A stretch of DNA of 64,000 bases from Diprion similis (GCF_021155765.1 NC_060114.1:3162001-3226000); one strand, 5' to 3'. Shown: positions 23,501 through 36,100, numbered from the stretch's first letter. The notes: generated by a model from the letters alone, not told the origin. Numbers and translations: made by a program.

Positions 23501-25084
23501 TATTTAGTATCCAGTATATCACGAGAAAATCGTACAAAACGAAAATTAAGATTGTAAATTATTGGGATTGTCACTTTGCAATGCGTCATCTGGTGGAAGA
23601 AAATTTAACTAATCCAACCAGGCTAACATCTGATCGTTGACCGTCTTTTTCCGCGTGTAAATAATAGAAAAAGTATATTATTAATCATGTTTAATTAATT
23701 TATGTGAGATGAAAAATTTGAAACGCAAATAATTACGATTTGCCTTGATTAAAATTAAGAACTTAGGTTATGTGGTAATAAAATGGCGCCGAGAACTAGG
23801 CTCTGACGTCACGAGGACATTTTTCAATAGTGTAGAAAAAAGCGAATGCGTAACCCTCGAATGCATGCCTCATACTATTTAATTGATGCACAGGTTCAAG
23901 GTGCAGGATGGGGAAACCTGAATGTATGTACATCGCGTTCGGTTGTTCAGCCAAACTCAACTTCACCGAATGACGTAAGCTGCACATCAGTAACGTCAAA
24001 TACGCACAGCATCAGCATATCCTGCAGCGGCGTGGATCTCATACATAGATGTCAGCCTCTCTACTTATCTGTGGCAGCTAATGCTTCGGACTCAGTATCA
24101 TACCAATGCACAGGTATATTTACAGTTCCTGTAGCAAATCCAAAGCTTCATAAATATTGTTTCAATCGAGTTTGCTACGAAAATCAGACGAGTTTAGAGT
24201 TACAGCAGTATTGGTCTAGAAATCTCTTGCAATCTTATTTTTACCGATAATGGCGAACAGGGATGCAGTAACATCGTTAGTATGTAACAGAAATAATTCT
24301 GACCAAATTCGAATGAAAGAGGTTTTATCAACAATTTCAGCAGCAGTTTTAATAATTAAAACGATAAGAATTATTAAGCTCTGCTGTTTATGGTTCATTT
24401 ATGAATTTTTTCAGGCTTAATTTGTTTACCATAGAGATTTCCAGAGATCGCTTAAAAAAGTTTCACAAATAGTTAGCTTCGAAGTTGATTAATTGAGACA
24501 GATTTTTGAAAGCATGGTGCGATAGATCTTCGTCAAAGATTACATTTGCTTTCTAACTATAATATAAAGTAAGATTTCTAGAATATTTTTTAGACAATCT
24601 TTGGGAATCTGGTCGGTGAACAAAATGACCTCAAAAACATCAGAATCGGATCAAAAACATCCCAGTCTAAACATTTCGTGCGTTTTAGTTTGAGAAGTTT
24701 TTCGTTAAATGTTGAAATCTTAGCCTGTGTTATTTAAATTTGCTCATCATCATTTTTATAACATAGTAAAAATGTTGTTTGATTTGTGTTCAACATCATT
24801 AGTGCAAATAATACTGCTAGAGATTTTTCAAAGAATCTCTTTTCATTTTGAAAAGAATTCTCGTTATTCAGTGCCATTAAAATTGCTGGTATTTTTTGTG
24901 TTCTAGAATTTAAGACACACATGTATACCTATTTAAAAATCTTTCAGACGCCAACGTTTGCCGTTATCCGGACATGCGCAAGTTCACAATATCGTACGAC
25001 AATCTTGTATGCCGAAGCAGTGCCAACACTTTCTTCTTCGCTCCATTGGTTCTGGTGGTATCTTTCATTGTAAACGTCATATAA
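11517..25084 (+). CDS. VWA-domain protein with signal peptide and GPI-type tail, plus-strand paralogue
   Basis: Fifteen exons: 11517-11556, 13903-14098, 15026-15191, 15684-15865, 16505-16666, 16783-16940, 17977-18317, 18715-18826, 18913-19042, 20049-20188, 20703-20906, 20976-21125, 21775-21923, 23894-24113, 24948-25084. They sum to 2487 nt (828 aa plus stop) with all phases consistent. Residues 1-14 (MKILLSLTLIFLGG) are a signal peptide. An acidic stretch (residues about 175-195) and the block LRLSQILDMYY follow. VWA strand 1 is DLTIIL, with D483 in DTTWP, so the MIDAS DxSxS is eroded (DxTxP); later strands are VVLVLS and FLYLSYGS. The last exons are Cys-rich, ending in a hydrophobic tail without charged residues after CRSSANT (FFFAPLVLVVSFIVNVI), as in GPI-anchored proteins; a single transmembrane anchor is the alternative. 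Exon 10 was ended at 20188 because only that donor keeps frame with exon 11. The function is unrecognised. Its partner on the minus strand is a paralogue. Confidence 0.88.
12028..13210. repeat. Long foldback element, 1.18 kb, in intron 1 of the plus-strand VWA gene
   Basis: The left end ggggtgatttttttgaacga and the right end tcgttcaaaaaaaatcaccc are inverted copies. The arms stay recognisable for about 500 bases each (for example gaaaagatttcccatataaa near 12156 against the reverse of tttatatgggaaatcttttc near 13061, and the cttgagatatcga blocks near 12484 and 12739). The spacer is about 175 bases near 12530-12705. TA-rich tracts flank both ends, compatible with a TA target site. No transposase is encoded. 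Confidence 0.85.
13241..13407. repeat. Small foldback element between TA microsatellites
   Basis: ggggtattccatgccaactc at the left is mirrored by gagttggcatggaatacccc at the right, with agtgtt/aacact continuing the pairing. (TA)n tracts lie on both sides (about 13214-13229 and 13408-13428). It is about 167 bp with no ORF, sits directly after the larger foldback element, and may have inserted into its TA-rich flank. Confidence 0.75.
13434..13800 (+). repeat. Dispersed repeat, copy A
   Basis: This stretch (starting agggtggccgttaaaaaaaa, then ccaacctgaaaaatcttgag, aatgctctacctcac, aatgtttgagtaaaaagtat and cccagatttat) matches the reverse complement of 55850-56275 block by block. It lies in intron 1 of the plus-strand VWA gene. 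It is noncoding and its ends are approximate. Confidence 0.6.
16138..16375 (+). repeat. Dispersed repeat, copy A
   Basis: Shares a series of short blocks with 24595-24835 (aaaatgagcccaaaaacat against aaaatgacctcaaaaacat, tgtgttattcaaatttt against tgtgttatttaaatttg, cattggtgcaaataa against cattagtgcaaataa, agagatttttc). A third partial copy is at 52410-52530. All lie in noncoding DNA; here it is intron 4 of the plus-strand VWA gene. Confidence 0.6.
23562..23829 (+). repeat. Dispersed direct repeat, copy 2 of 2
   Basis: Counterpart of 2911-3177 with mostly single-base differences. It lies in intron 13 of the plus-strand VWA gene and ends about 65 bases before the acceptor of exon 14. The host introns are not equivalent positions in the two paralogues, so this looks like separate insertion of a mobile repeat rather than shared descent with the genes. 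Confidence 0.8.
24595..24835 (+). repeat. Dispersed repeat, copy B
   Basis: Counterpart of 16138-16375, lying in intron 14 of the same gene. The similarity is patchy, implying old copies. Confidence 0.55.
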
Positions 25085-26665
25085 TATAAGTATATCGAGT
25101 TAAACGCAGTTACCGAAGTGATTCCGCATTAAAACGGTCACGCTTTTTGTTAATACATACACCGAATTTTTACACTATTCGAAGGTAACATTTTATCGAG
25201 TATTTGATGGAGAAAAAGTTGCGCCCGAGTTTTCAAACATTTGTTGTATTTACAGAGTTATTGCAACATTTAATCACAAGCGAACCTTTTCTCAATGCAT
25301 AACCATGGCTTTTTTCGTTTCATACAACTTTTAGCTACAAATTTCATAGCCGTACATACTAGAGCGAAGTTTCAAAAAGAAAAATCATCATCATTCAGTT
25401 GTAAGCACGATATTGTTGCGATTCTTTAAAAAAAACTTACTTACTTAAGATTTGACGTTGAATAAATGTCACATTTGAGTTCAAATGTTCAAGACGATGT
25501 TAAAAACCTTAAAATATCAAAATTACTGTATCTTGAAGAAATAAGATCAACACTTTGGTTCTGAAAAATAAGAGCAAACATAAATTACAGATTCATCGAT
25601 TCTCTCTCTGAATTGCTTGCAATGTAATCCATTTGCGCAAAGTATTTGGGATTTGTGAAACCAGGTGTAAGATTTTTTTTTTTTTTACTATTGAAAATGG
25701 TGTGTCATAGAAATCAATTACAAATTTTACATCCTCACCAAATTTATATCCAATTTGAATTTAGAAACTAAGATTTCCAAATTGCATCACATTTTCAATT
25801 CTCAATTTTTGACCCGGGTGATCCCAGTTTTACAGTTTCCAAACCAAGTTATTTGGTACAATTTCAGCTTTCGAAGAGAATGAAATAATAATATCAGTTT
25901 GCGAACTTTGACATTTGCTTTGGTTTGCTGAAGTAAAGTTCGATCAGTTTATTTGAACTTAAAGAAATATTTTTTTTTTTCATTTTACCTATACTTCATT
26001 AAGAAAGTAGATTCTTGAAAGAAGCAAGTGATCACGTAGTAAGCATACTTATAATACATGCCAGTTAGGGTCCATTTTTCTATTTTTTTTTGTTGCATGA
26101 AGAAAATTAACCAAGGAATCGTTTCTTTGCCCTTATTTTGTCTTTTATTTATTTCTATAACAAAAAACTGACTAGAAAAATTTCAGTTTAATGGACTAAT
26201 GAAGCAACATTGTTTTCGAATCAGAACTGTACAATAAAGCAATTAATCGTGGACTTTTTACAATTAGTTGATTGATTGACTCTTTCCATACATCGTTTTT
26301 TTGAATAATTGATTAATCGACATTCTCAGCTAATCGTTTTTTCGATTAATGGATTAACCAGAAACTCTAATCGGTCACTGGACTATTCAAATTGATTTTC
26401 TTTTGTTTTTGATTAAACGATTAATTGGATGAACAAGGAAGTCAAATCTGCGGTTAATCGATTAATCGCACAGCTCCAGTACAAGTTAAGTTTGCATTAG
26501 TTCTACGGAAATAATGAATCATTTTCTTCTTTTAAGTAGACATTACTTCTGACAATCCTAAAATTGGCAAATACGGGTATCATAAACGAGGTTCAACCCT
26601 TAATATTCATACACACCTTGTAACAATGTGTAAAAATATATTCTGTCCGTTAAGAAAACACTGCT
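25085..26665. other. Intergenic region between the VWA gene and RCC1L (convergent 3' ends)
   Basis: Both neighbouring genes end here. A candidate poly(A) signal AATAAA for the plus-strand gene is at 25461-25466. No coding exon is seen. About 26225-26475 is built of degenerate gattaatcgattaa-like words ending in cgattaatcgcacagctcc, probably a decayed repeat. Confidence 0.45.
26225..26475 (+). repeat. Degenerate GATTAATCG-rich repeat
   Basis: Repeated variants of gattaat, cgattaat and gattaaac occur many times over about 250 bases (26267, 26311, 26353, 26413, 26453, 26460). It is noncoding; the family is not identified. Confidence 0.5.
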
Positions 26666-29600
26666 TTATATATAAGGTTTACACAATGTGACTGTATGGT
26701 CGACGCCGCAAGAAACTTTTTTTACTTGAGCACCTACTGCTACCTAGAATATAATATATATAATTTACGTGACAACAAATAATAAAGAAAGTCATGAAAT
26801 ATATGACACCGTTTGACGGATACTTACTTTCAATGGAAAGAACTGATCGTCGGTATTCCCAAGTCCTAACGATCCAAATTTGTTGCATCCCCACATATAA
26901 AGGTCCCCGTTATCAGTCACAGCCGCCAACTGACTTATACCGCAGTATATTTGAGAAACCTGTGACGAGGAAGAAAATTCTTTTTCAATCATTACTTAAA
27001 ATTATATTTTTTTTTATTGAATAATACGGTAATAAATTTTGGACAAAATATCGAATTTCGATTTCAAACAGTATTATTTGGTTGAAAAAAATAATTTCAG
27101 GTCATGGCAAAGAAGATAAAATATCTAAGAACTCTGTCTTCAAACTTGAAGTAAATCGGTTGAGCCAGTATTGAGATATCATGGGCCCTATAAAAGATGT
27201 CACTTAGCTAAATGGTTGACGTTATTGTCAATAAATATGCTTCCAATGAATTAAGTATGATGAAAAAAAAAAAAAAAAAAAAAAAACTGTAATTGAAGTT
27301 CGATCTACACACGTTTCGATAAAAAAAACCTCAATCGAAATAAATGGTTGGCTTTCGAGGTATCAATTTCCAAAATTCACCTACGCCTTTAGCCGCTACT
27401 CATCTACCGTGTGTCCATGAGGAAAGTGCGCACCTTATGCGCGTGCGTCAACTCGCTCGAATCTTATTGGCTGACATTTAGCGCCTGATTAAGCAGCTGA
27501 TGCAGTACCAATCGCGGCTGTCAGAAAATGTCCCTAGCAGCCCACTGTTAGGTATGGGCTCCTAGGGACATTTTGCGACAGTCGCGATTGGTATGAAATC
27601 AGCTGCTCATCAGGCGGCCAATAAGATTCGAACGATTTGACGCACGCGCATAAAGTGTGTGTGTATGTACACACTGTATAATCCATTGATGCGATGAAAT
27701 CTAGATGACACTGAATTCAATTGTAAATAAACGAAAGGCTTATTAAAAATGTAATAGCAAATTATCATTGGTTAAGAATAGAATTTGATGAATGATTTTG
27801 GTGAACTGGGGAAGTTTTTTGCCAATTTCTACTTACCTTACTAGTACGGTTATACGCATTAATACCGAATAGAGTTTCCGGGATCATCGTAGGGTTTTTT
27901 GCTCTTTGTACAGCAGGACCAACTCCAAGAATCCCATATCCCCATACAAAAACGTTTCCGTCACCTAGGAATTCAGATCAACAAGAAAAATTAATAACAA
28001 AAGAGCAGCGAAACATAATCTGCTAATTATTACAGTGAATTTTCTACTCAGGATTTGTCGCTTGAAAATCAATGCCTCGTTTTAAACGTTCTTATGGTCA
28101 ATATATTCGTAAGTTACGATGATTATCCTAGGAATGCAAAATGAAAATACCAGGATTACAATTTTTTATCTCCAATCAATCAATTCCACGTGATTTTATA
28201 AAGGAGTCATTTGATGCAGAAGATTATTGTCCAAGTAAAATCCCACCATGACAATTTTTTTCTTACTTATCAAGTTGGTATTGTCGGATACACAATTCTT
28301 CAAGATTGCAATCAATAATTGAGAATGAGAAAATGTGTTTCGTCGGACTGACACAGTAAGAAACAGTTTTCCAATCAAAACAAGCCTTCATAGAATAAAA
28401 TTCAACGAGATGACTAAATTTTCCCCACAATTTTAAAGCAGTTTAAAATGAGAAATTAATACTCAAATTGTCATTTATAATTTTAGTCTCACTTTTTCAG
28501 CAATTTTAGAAGAATCACCATAGCATCCAAACGTAGTAATTTAATAAACCTTGAATGCAAGATTATCTCGTGATAAAATTAGGAAAAAAGATATTTGATC
28601 GATAGATTATTCTTACTGTTTAAAACCATGCAAAAGCTTCCGCCCGCAGCAATGTCTACAATGTGTCCCAGGGAGCGGCATTCTTGGATTTCTGTCGCAA
28701 TGTTTATTTGGTGATTATCAACTTGAGATGGCAACTGTCCGTATTCCGAGTTACCCCATCCAAATACTGCGCCTTTGTCTACCGAAATTAAATAAGAATG
28801 TTAAGAATGCTGAACTAGGGAAAAGTGGACTGAATTATATACAGAATTTCACTGGTTGGTTGGACTTTCGGGTCTTTCAAGATTTTCCCCAGTATTCGTT
28901 TATTACGGGAAGTCTTTTAGAAGAAATTTAAATAGAATATTACATCAATACATCAAGACTGTGATTTGTTTAGTTGGTTAAACAATGATAATAATAAACA
29001 GTTCTTTTTATATAGCATACCGCTAAGCGCCAAGACGCAGTCTGCCACACAGGCAACTTTGACAATGTTTTCACCAGCTAAGTCTCCTTTTACTAAGCTC
29101 GGTTTGTACTCATTTCTGTAATGTGCCAGACCAGTTTGACCATCTGCGCCCCATCCAAATGTATAAACTTGGCCTGACTCGCTTAAAAGAATACTGCAGA
29201 AAACAAAGAGTAGCTTGTAGTTCATTGATTTAATGATAATGGAGTTTTTAATGTTATCACAATGAAATTGAAGATTAGGAAAAGGTGACCATCTCCCGAT
29301 TTTGCAACGACTTTTAAGATCTTCAGTTCTCAAAATTTTAGTATATTTTGCTTTACTACAGTTTACTAAATTTCAGACATTTTCAAGTTTGTGAAATAAT
29401 GATTTATAAAAAGATCTCACTGTACGATCGTTACGAATCCGAACTTCAAACTTAAAAAAAAAGTGATTTAAAGAAAAAAAAACTATTGTAGAGTAATAAT
29501 CGGTTATTTCATGCAAAATACCTGGGCTAGAATAATACAACATGTTTGTTGAAACTGTTATAAAAGAAAGTGGTCGACTTTACGTTATTATCTTTTACTG

Positions 29601-32177
29601 AATTCAAATTAACGTAAAGTTGCAAAGTGATTATTTTTTCGACACGTATATTGTTGGAATAATTCTGTAAACTTTAGCCTCATCTCTCTGATGGAGATAG
29701 AAGATAAACCGAAGTGTTATAGCAAATACAATTAAGTAATTCAAAAAGTTTATGGAATGCTCATCGCCACATGCACATCCAAAAAAATGTAGCGATTATC
29801 AATAATGATAAATAAATATCAAGTTGAAGTTCATGATGTCAAGATAGCCATGTGTCTTTAGAAGAAATCCTTATTTTGCAAGCTTAGGATTCCTCAAATT
29901 TCATTTAATCATGTGATGAATACTTTCATACTTTAGAAATTCAATAACTCTTTCAGTCGGTTTCAATTAAGAGATAGTGAGTCTCGCGTCTCGATGTTTC
30001 GTCACATTAACGATTTAAACTTCAATCTTATTAGCACTATTGTCTAAGGTAACGAGTATTAATTAAAGGAAAATAAGATTATTCATGCACAAATTCGTTT
30101 GATGAAATGATAAATAATGTCTCACGTAATTGTCTCTATAAGTAAGATTATCCTGATTTTCATGTGGCTAGTTGAATAGAAAACGATAAAAATGGGAAGT
30201 TGTTTGTGCGTTGAGAAAACAGAATTGTTGATTGCAAAAAACATTTTATTGCTGGCGGTGCAATAACTTTTTGTTCTGCGGTTATCTGAGGTGACTCTGG
30301 TAGAAAAAGTGATCAAAATAACTTACGACAGTGCTGATTAGTAAATTTTATCACGTACCTGTGATCTTGGCCCGCTGTTACAGATTTTATACGGTCCCCT
30401 TTGATTTCTGGTATGTGATGAACTATTTTATTGTTCTGGTAATCTTCATCGACAATTATTGGCCGTCCACATTGACCGTAACCATTATTTCCAAGCGTAA
30501 ACAGGCCTTCGGTTGTTAGAACTAATAAATGTGCACGACCAGCGGCAAGTCCAGTTACTTGGCTGGACGTATTTTTTAATGGCAGATGTATCGGCTTTGG
30601 GAGCAAAACAATTTCTAGGTGCTTTTTTGCTGCTTCATCATATCCTGAGGAAGGAATTGGACCAAATTTAATAAAAAATGTGAATTAAATCGACTGCACC
30701 AAAGGCACCTTCAAAGCAATATTCAAGTAAAATTTAAAGTCTCATCTTTCCGAACATAAAGTCCATTTTAAGGTAGTTTCAAAGAACTTTAGAAAATCAC
30801 TTTTTTTACACTTTCTGTCCGTACTTGCGAATGTCTAAAAATAAATTGCGTGTATTTTTTTTATGTGACATTGCAAATATTATGGAGTACGTTCTGAAGT
30901 TTGTATAGTGGAATGAAAATAAGATCGTTTGTAAATTGTAGTAAATATTCGAGGAATCTTGAATTTCTTAAATATATTCTGTATCTCTGGAATATTTGTA
31001 CTGATCTATTCTGAATTTGCAAAAGAAAATAAATAAAAACAATACATTTTTTGGTCCGTCGTATATAAAGGATAAAAAAGTTGAAAAAACCTGTTGTTTT
31101 TTCGCAATATCAGAAGACTTATCTCAAAAATAATTACACGTTCATAAGGATCAGATTTTTTTTATGCAAAAAGTCATATTTTTTTTCGAGAACAGGAAGT
31201 GCTCGAAATTTGAAGACAAAGGTTCAATTTGAAATTGTGGAATCAGATTCCGCTCTTCATTTGTTTCTACCATTTGATTTCGGTCTTGCAGCTTTTCAAA
31301 TCAAAAGTGAAAAGGAAGTTTGGAATGTTTGGATAAAACTGATTTTCAACTCCCAGGCATGGGCTACTACTTGTAGAATCAATCTACTGTTAATGATCAA
31401 TATCAATAGAAAAATGACATAGATTGTGGATTCATAATTACTTGCGTGTACAATTAGTTTAGTATTTTTGTTCAAACTTTTTATTTATATGGCACAAATC
31501 TGTTTATAATGCTGTTTTACAGCATCTTGATTAGAAGTTATCTACAAAAATGCAATTTTCAATTACTCGCATTTTCATTCGGTTTACGCTAATATTAAAT
31601 TTTATCCAGCTTATTGAATCTATTAAATGATATATCTAAGATTTATTCAATTTACACTTTAAACTTTTTGTTTATTTACCCAATTGAGAATCCGTGTTAA
31701 TTCCACTTCCCCAGAGAATGTTACCGTCTTTTGATTTAACAGCAAAAACCGTAAACCCGTAGCCAGATTCGATATCCACAACTTGATGCTGTTCTGCAAA
31801 TCGAAGTCTGTTCGGTTTGTGATAAAATAGGAACTCCTTGCGCTTCGCTATCGGCGGTTGAAGTCCCAAAGCTCCATGACCGGCAAGGCCCCAAACGTAC
31901 ACCCTGCGATCGCTACTCTCGCTTATTGGATACTGAAATACTGCAATGCGAAATTATGGAAAAATCTCCAGCCTAATTTATATTAAGACGTTTTGTTTCA
32001 CAGCAATATTTTTTTTATTCCTTGAGTCAAATTTGTTTACGGTACAAAATCCGTAGAGCGATCGTTACCTGGCAATTCTTTCAGCGGTGGCTTTGGAAAT
32101 TTTGTTTCCGTTGCTCTTAATTTTTTACGGGCTGTTAGAGAAGATAATTTTGAGTAATTTCTAACTAGCTTAAACAT
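26666..32177 (-). CDS. RCC1L: RCC1-like protein, mitochondrial (RCC1L/WBSCR16 homologue)
   Basis: Eight exons (complement): 32069-32177, 31680-31940, 30359-30644, 29021-29193, 28617-28778, 27837-27964, 26828-26959, 26666-26743. They sum to 1329 nt, 442 aa plus stop, close to the roughly 460 aa of vertebrate RCC1L. The N-terminus (MFKLVRNYSKLSSLTARKK) is basic with no acidic residues, as in a mitochondrial targeting peptide. RCC1 repeats follow: YVWGLAGHGALGL, LWGSGINTDSQLG, TLGNNGYGQCG, TFGWGADGQTGL, FGWGNSEYGQLP, VWGYGILGVGP, MWGCNKFGSLGLGN, ending CGVDHTVTLCKPYI. The GWGADGQTGL and WGNSEY blocks are diagnostic for RCC1L rather than RCC1 itself. The family acts in the mitochondrial matrix, where it supports 16S rRNA and mitoribosome assembly, and is proposed as an exchange factor for OPA1. 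It is divergent to the CD2BP2 homologue. All splice phases agree. Confidence 0.96.
27434..27653. repeat. Palindromic MITE-like element in an RCC1L intron
   Basis: ttatgcgcgtgcgtcaa at the left end is mirrored by ttgacgcacgcgcataa at the right, and the arms keep pairing (tcgaatcttattggc, accaatcgcg, ctgtcgcaaaatgtccctag) down to a loop of about 25 bases near 27540-27560. It is distinctly more GC-rich than its surroundings and noncoding. Confidence 0.8.
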
Positions 32178-33139
32178 AATTCAAACTTTTCTAGCAATAG
32201 TTGACACGTGTTGTATTAATTATGGCATGGTTGAGCAAACAACTATTTTGCACGGTTGTTTGTTGTTTGAGGTTAGAATTTCACCTGCTATAACGCAAGT
32301 CCGTGAACGGATTCCCTCGTCTTTTAGGTCAACCCCGCAGAAGATTGCTCTGTCCACCTCCGTCGATAAGTCGGCATAAGTCCCTAGGATTCTTCTTCCT
32401 TATGGCTATTCCCCCAAGGAAGGACGTGCCAAAAGTCCCTAGGATTACATAGGCGCGGCAGCGAGGAGTGCGGTCGAGCCGTAACCAATCGAAACGCTTA
32501 AAATCTAGTGAAAACCATATTTCAGGCATTTTGATTGGTTGCCGCTCGAGCGGGCTACGCTACACTGCGTTCATGTAAACCTAGCCTTAGGATGCGTTCC
32601 GAAATTAGTTGACAGCGCTAAAAAGACCCTAGAATAGAGGCAGAGAGCCATTCACGAACTTGGCAGTGCAACAGAGATAAAAGATTGTTGGCGGCATTGG
32701 CGCTGATATCGGAACGTAACACCAGCTGGATGCTTCACGTGAAAAAGCAGCGTATGTCTGGCAGTATTTGCGGGACTACGTAATTTTTAGTTAATGAAAC
32801 AATGTTGTGTGTGTTTTTGGAATTTTTTTTGGTAACTCACTTCAGTAGCTTTGAAATGCGTCCAAATTTCATACGATTCAGAAGTTGCAATATTGTTCGA
32901 GAGATGGTCAATAATAAGTATAAATGAACGATTCAGTGATATCCGTTCATCTGTGTGTCTGAACGTTCGGATGAAAATATTATCAACCGACACAACACGA
33001 TTGAAAATTTTTCTTATCCTATTGTTCACTACTCTCGTCTAGTTAAAACTAACCGCATTAAAACAATTGACAATTCTGCAAAGTCTTATGATTCATTGAA
33101 TAACATCGACCGATAAGAATACTTTGAAAGAATAACAAC
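32178..33139. promoter_or_regulatory. Divergent intergenic/probable shared promoter of RCC1L and CD2BP2
   Basis: The two start codons face away from each other across 962 bases. Two ATTGGT/ACCAAT words occur in opposite orientation (gtaaccaatcg at about 32480 and ttgattggttgcc at about 32531); they are also the arms of an imperfect hairpin, so they may belong to an inserted repeat. gtccctaggatt occurs twice (32382 and 32434). No TATA box is convincing. Start sites are not known. Confidence 0.5.
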
Positions 33140-36100
33140 ATGTCTAAGCGTAAGCTCGAGGATGTACTAAGTGAAGATTGGAAGGATAGTAGAGCGAAAA
33201 CAGAACCAACCGTCAAGAATTCTTTGGACTCTGATGAGGAAGATGAAGAAGCCAATGAGGATACTTACAATGTCATGAATGAGGATGACTTTGAAGGTGC
33301 CCAACATTGCCATCAATTTATGAATCCCACCAAATAATTTTACTTTGTTTGATAGTTGGATAGAATTTGACGTTAAAGAATATCCTAGAATAGGATTCAA
33401 AAATGTGACACAAATGATGATGAATTGTGTCTAAATTTCTCTCTATAGCATGCGAGTTTGAAGTTAGTAAGTTTAACGTAATAAAAAGTTGAAAAAAAAT
33501 CAAATCTAACAACTTTAAAAAAACTTTGAATCAGTCAAGTTTCCAATACACGCGCATTACCTGTCTTTATTAAAGTTTATCTAGTTTCAAGCGATGCTAA
33601 TATTGTAATTTAACAAATTTTCTTACAAAATGCATCGTCACAATAATGCGATAAACTTCAAACTTGGAATTTACTCTCATATTGTCTATTTCACTCGAAT
33701 TAATTAGTAATAATAAATATATACGATTTTTTTCTGAATATTTAAAATATGTGTTTACTTGAAATTGTTTATTATAAAGGCACGGAAGACGATCCCGTAG
33801 CGGCAGAGACAGATGTAGGCTTCACAGCATTCAATATGAAGGAGGAATTAGAAGAGGGACACTTTGACAAGGATGGTCATTACCTCTGGAATAAGGAAAA
33901 GCAGATCAGAGACAATTGGCTCGACAACATTGACTGGGTTCAGGTTATTAACACTGCTCAAAAATCAAGTTCCTTTACCAATATCTATATTTTGTTAAAA
34001 ACTCTCTATTTTACTCGACTATTACAGAATGAGATTTTTTCAAAAATATTCTAGGCTGGAAAAAGAATTCGAGTTTTGAGTTTGTAAGATTATTGTGGCG
34101 ATAAATTTTTTTTTTTTAGAAAATGCATCATTTTACAACTAAACTTTCAAAATTCAGTAAACTGTAATAAAACAAGTTGTACTTATATTTTGCAATCATT
34201 CTAAATTTGCTAAATTATGGTTTCATAAAAAAATGTTTCGTTTTTTAAAGTTCTTAACTTCAGTCTCATGCAAAAATTGTATATATGATTTTGTTACGGT
34301 TCACCGAATTTCAGACAATGTTAAAAAATATCGATGTTGAAGATATCGACGAGACTCCGGTTATACAATAATTTTAATCAAACTACTAGGTAGTGAAAGT
34401 AGCTTAAAAAATTCTTGAATTCGCGAAAATCTAGTTAAAAAGAATAACTACAACATCATTAAAACTTTTTTTGTTACTGCAGTCGGAAACATACGGGAAA
34501 TAGAAAACCGAGAATGAAATGGGTCTTTGAATTTCACTTTCGCAGTTCCGTGTTAAACCCATAATCATAACAATAATAACAACTAGTATGATAATGTAAA
34601 CGCTGATAAAAATAAAAATGAAAATAATCATGCCTAAATTGGGTTACAGATTAAATCTGGGGGACGCGAAGGTACAAGCGATAAAACAGATGACAAAGTC
34701 AAAGGATTGGCGGACAGCGATAGTGAGGATGACGAACAAGACGTGATGTTTGACAGTGCGCCGTTGTATAAAAAAATTCTCGAATATTTACGCCCTGGGG
34801 AAACTGTTTCAAAAGCACTACGCAGATTAGGTAAAAGATATTGATCAGCATTTGTTACTGTAATTTTTTATTTTCAAGGGTTTATTGAACATTCTTTTGA
34901 CAACTTTTGTTTAATGTTTGTAGTAGGACCATTGCAGGACAAAACGACCCCCCCCCCCCCAATGAAGCGAATTAAAATGACAAACTAGCTAGATGAACAA
35001 AAGAACTTAGCTATTCTGCCGTAGGCATGACTAGGTGATAATATTTCCAGTCCTCTACGCTTAGTTTAGTTCGTTACATGTTTAAATAGGGAGGATGGGG
35101 GCAAATTGTTGCGCTAGAAAAATGTCGAGATGTTGAACAATATTGAGGCGGAAAAGGATGTGCATGAAAAATATCTTTTCAAACAACAAAGTAAAACACT
35201 TTACAATAAGTTATGTCCAAGTAAAAGTAAATTATAATGAGTTGATAAAGAAAAGTTACATATTAAATTTGAAGAAAATTTGTGGAAAATTCAATGATTA
35301 TGGATTTCTTCGGCTCACTGTTGTTTTCTAATCAGAAGTAGAGAGATATTCAAACAAAGTGTGTCGTATCTCTGTCGAATATTTGGATTTTATTTCCAAA
35401 TTTCGAATCGACATGTAACTGGTTGTAGTCAAAGTTTCGTTGCAACACTTTTTGCGCTTTATGATCGTATCTGAAAGTTGTTGTTTTTATGTAAGTATAT
35501 TCGCCTATGATTTTCCATTACTTTTAGGCAAAGGAAACAAGAGAATGACTACTGCAGAACGATGGAAAAAGAAAAAAGAAGCACAAGCCGGTGTAGAAAC
35601 TAATGAAAATGCCGACAAAATAACACAGTTAACAGAGTTTGCAAATGAACTTTTAACACGGACTGGTAACATGGATATATACGAGGAAAGTTACGAACAA
35701 ATTAAAAAAAAGGTATCGACTATTTTTATAAATATCCTCAGTAAGTTTCACCACTTGACATACAATTTTATTTATTGCGTTGTGGGAAAACACTTCATGT
35801 ACGCGATTCTATACCATCTTGATATTTTCACGTGTTGTTACATTCCTTGGCATCAAATAATTATACTATTTGGATCTCTAACTAACACAGTTGAGGCACA
35901 CAAATTGACATGACGAATTTTGCTTATGAGTGGTGCATATAAAATAGTTCTGACACATAGGTATTAATTTATAATTAATTTATTATATAAATTATTAATT
36001 TATAATATTGAACATTTTTATTATACACTATATACGTAATACTTATATTACGTTGATCATAATTTAGTCAGAAAATAGTAAGAAGAAAAGTAACCTTGAA

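Noticed and set aside
32329..32529. 66-codon frame in the RCC1L/CD2BP2 spacer
   Set aside because: It overlaps an imperfect inverted repeat and duplicated gtccctaggatt words, and has no conserved motif.
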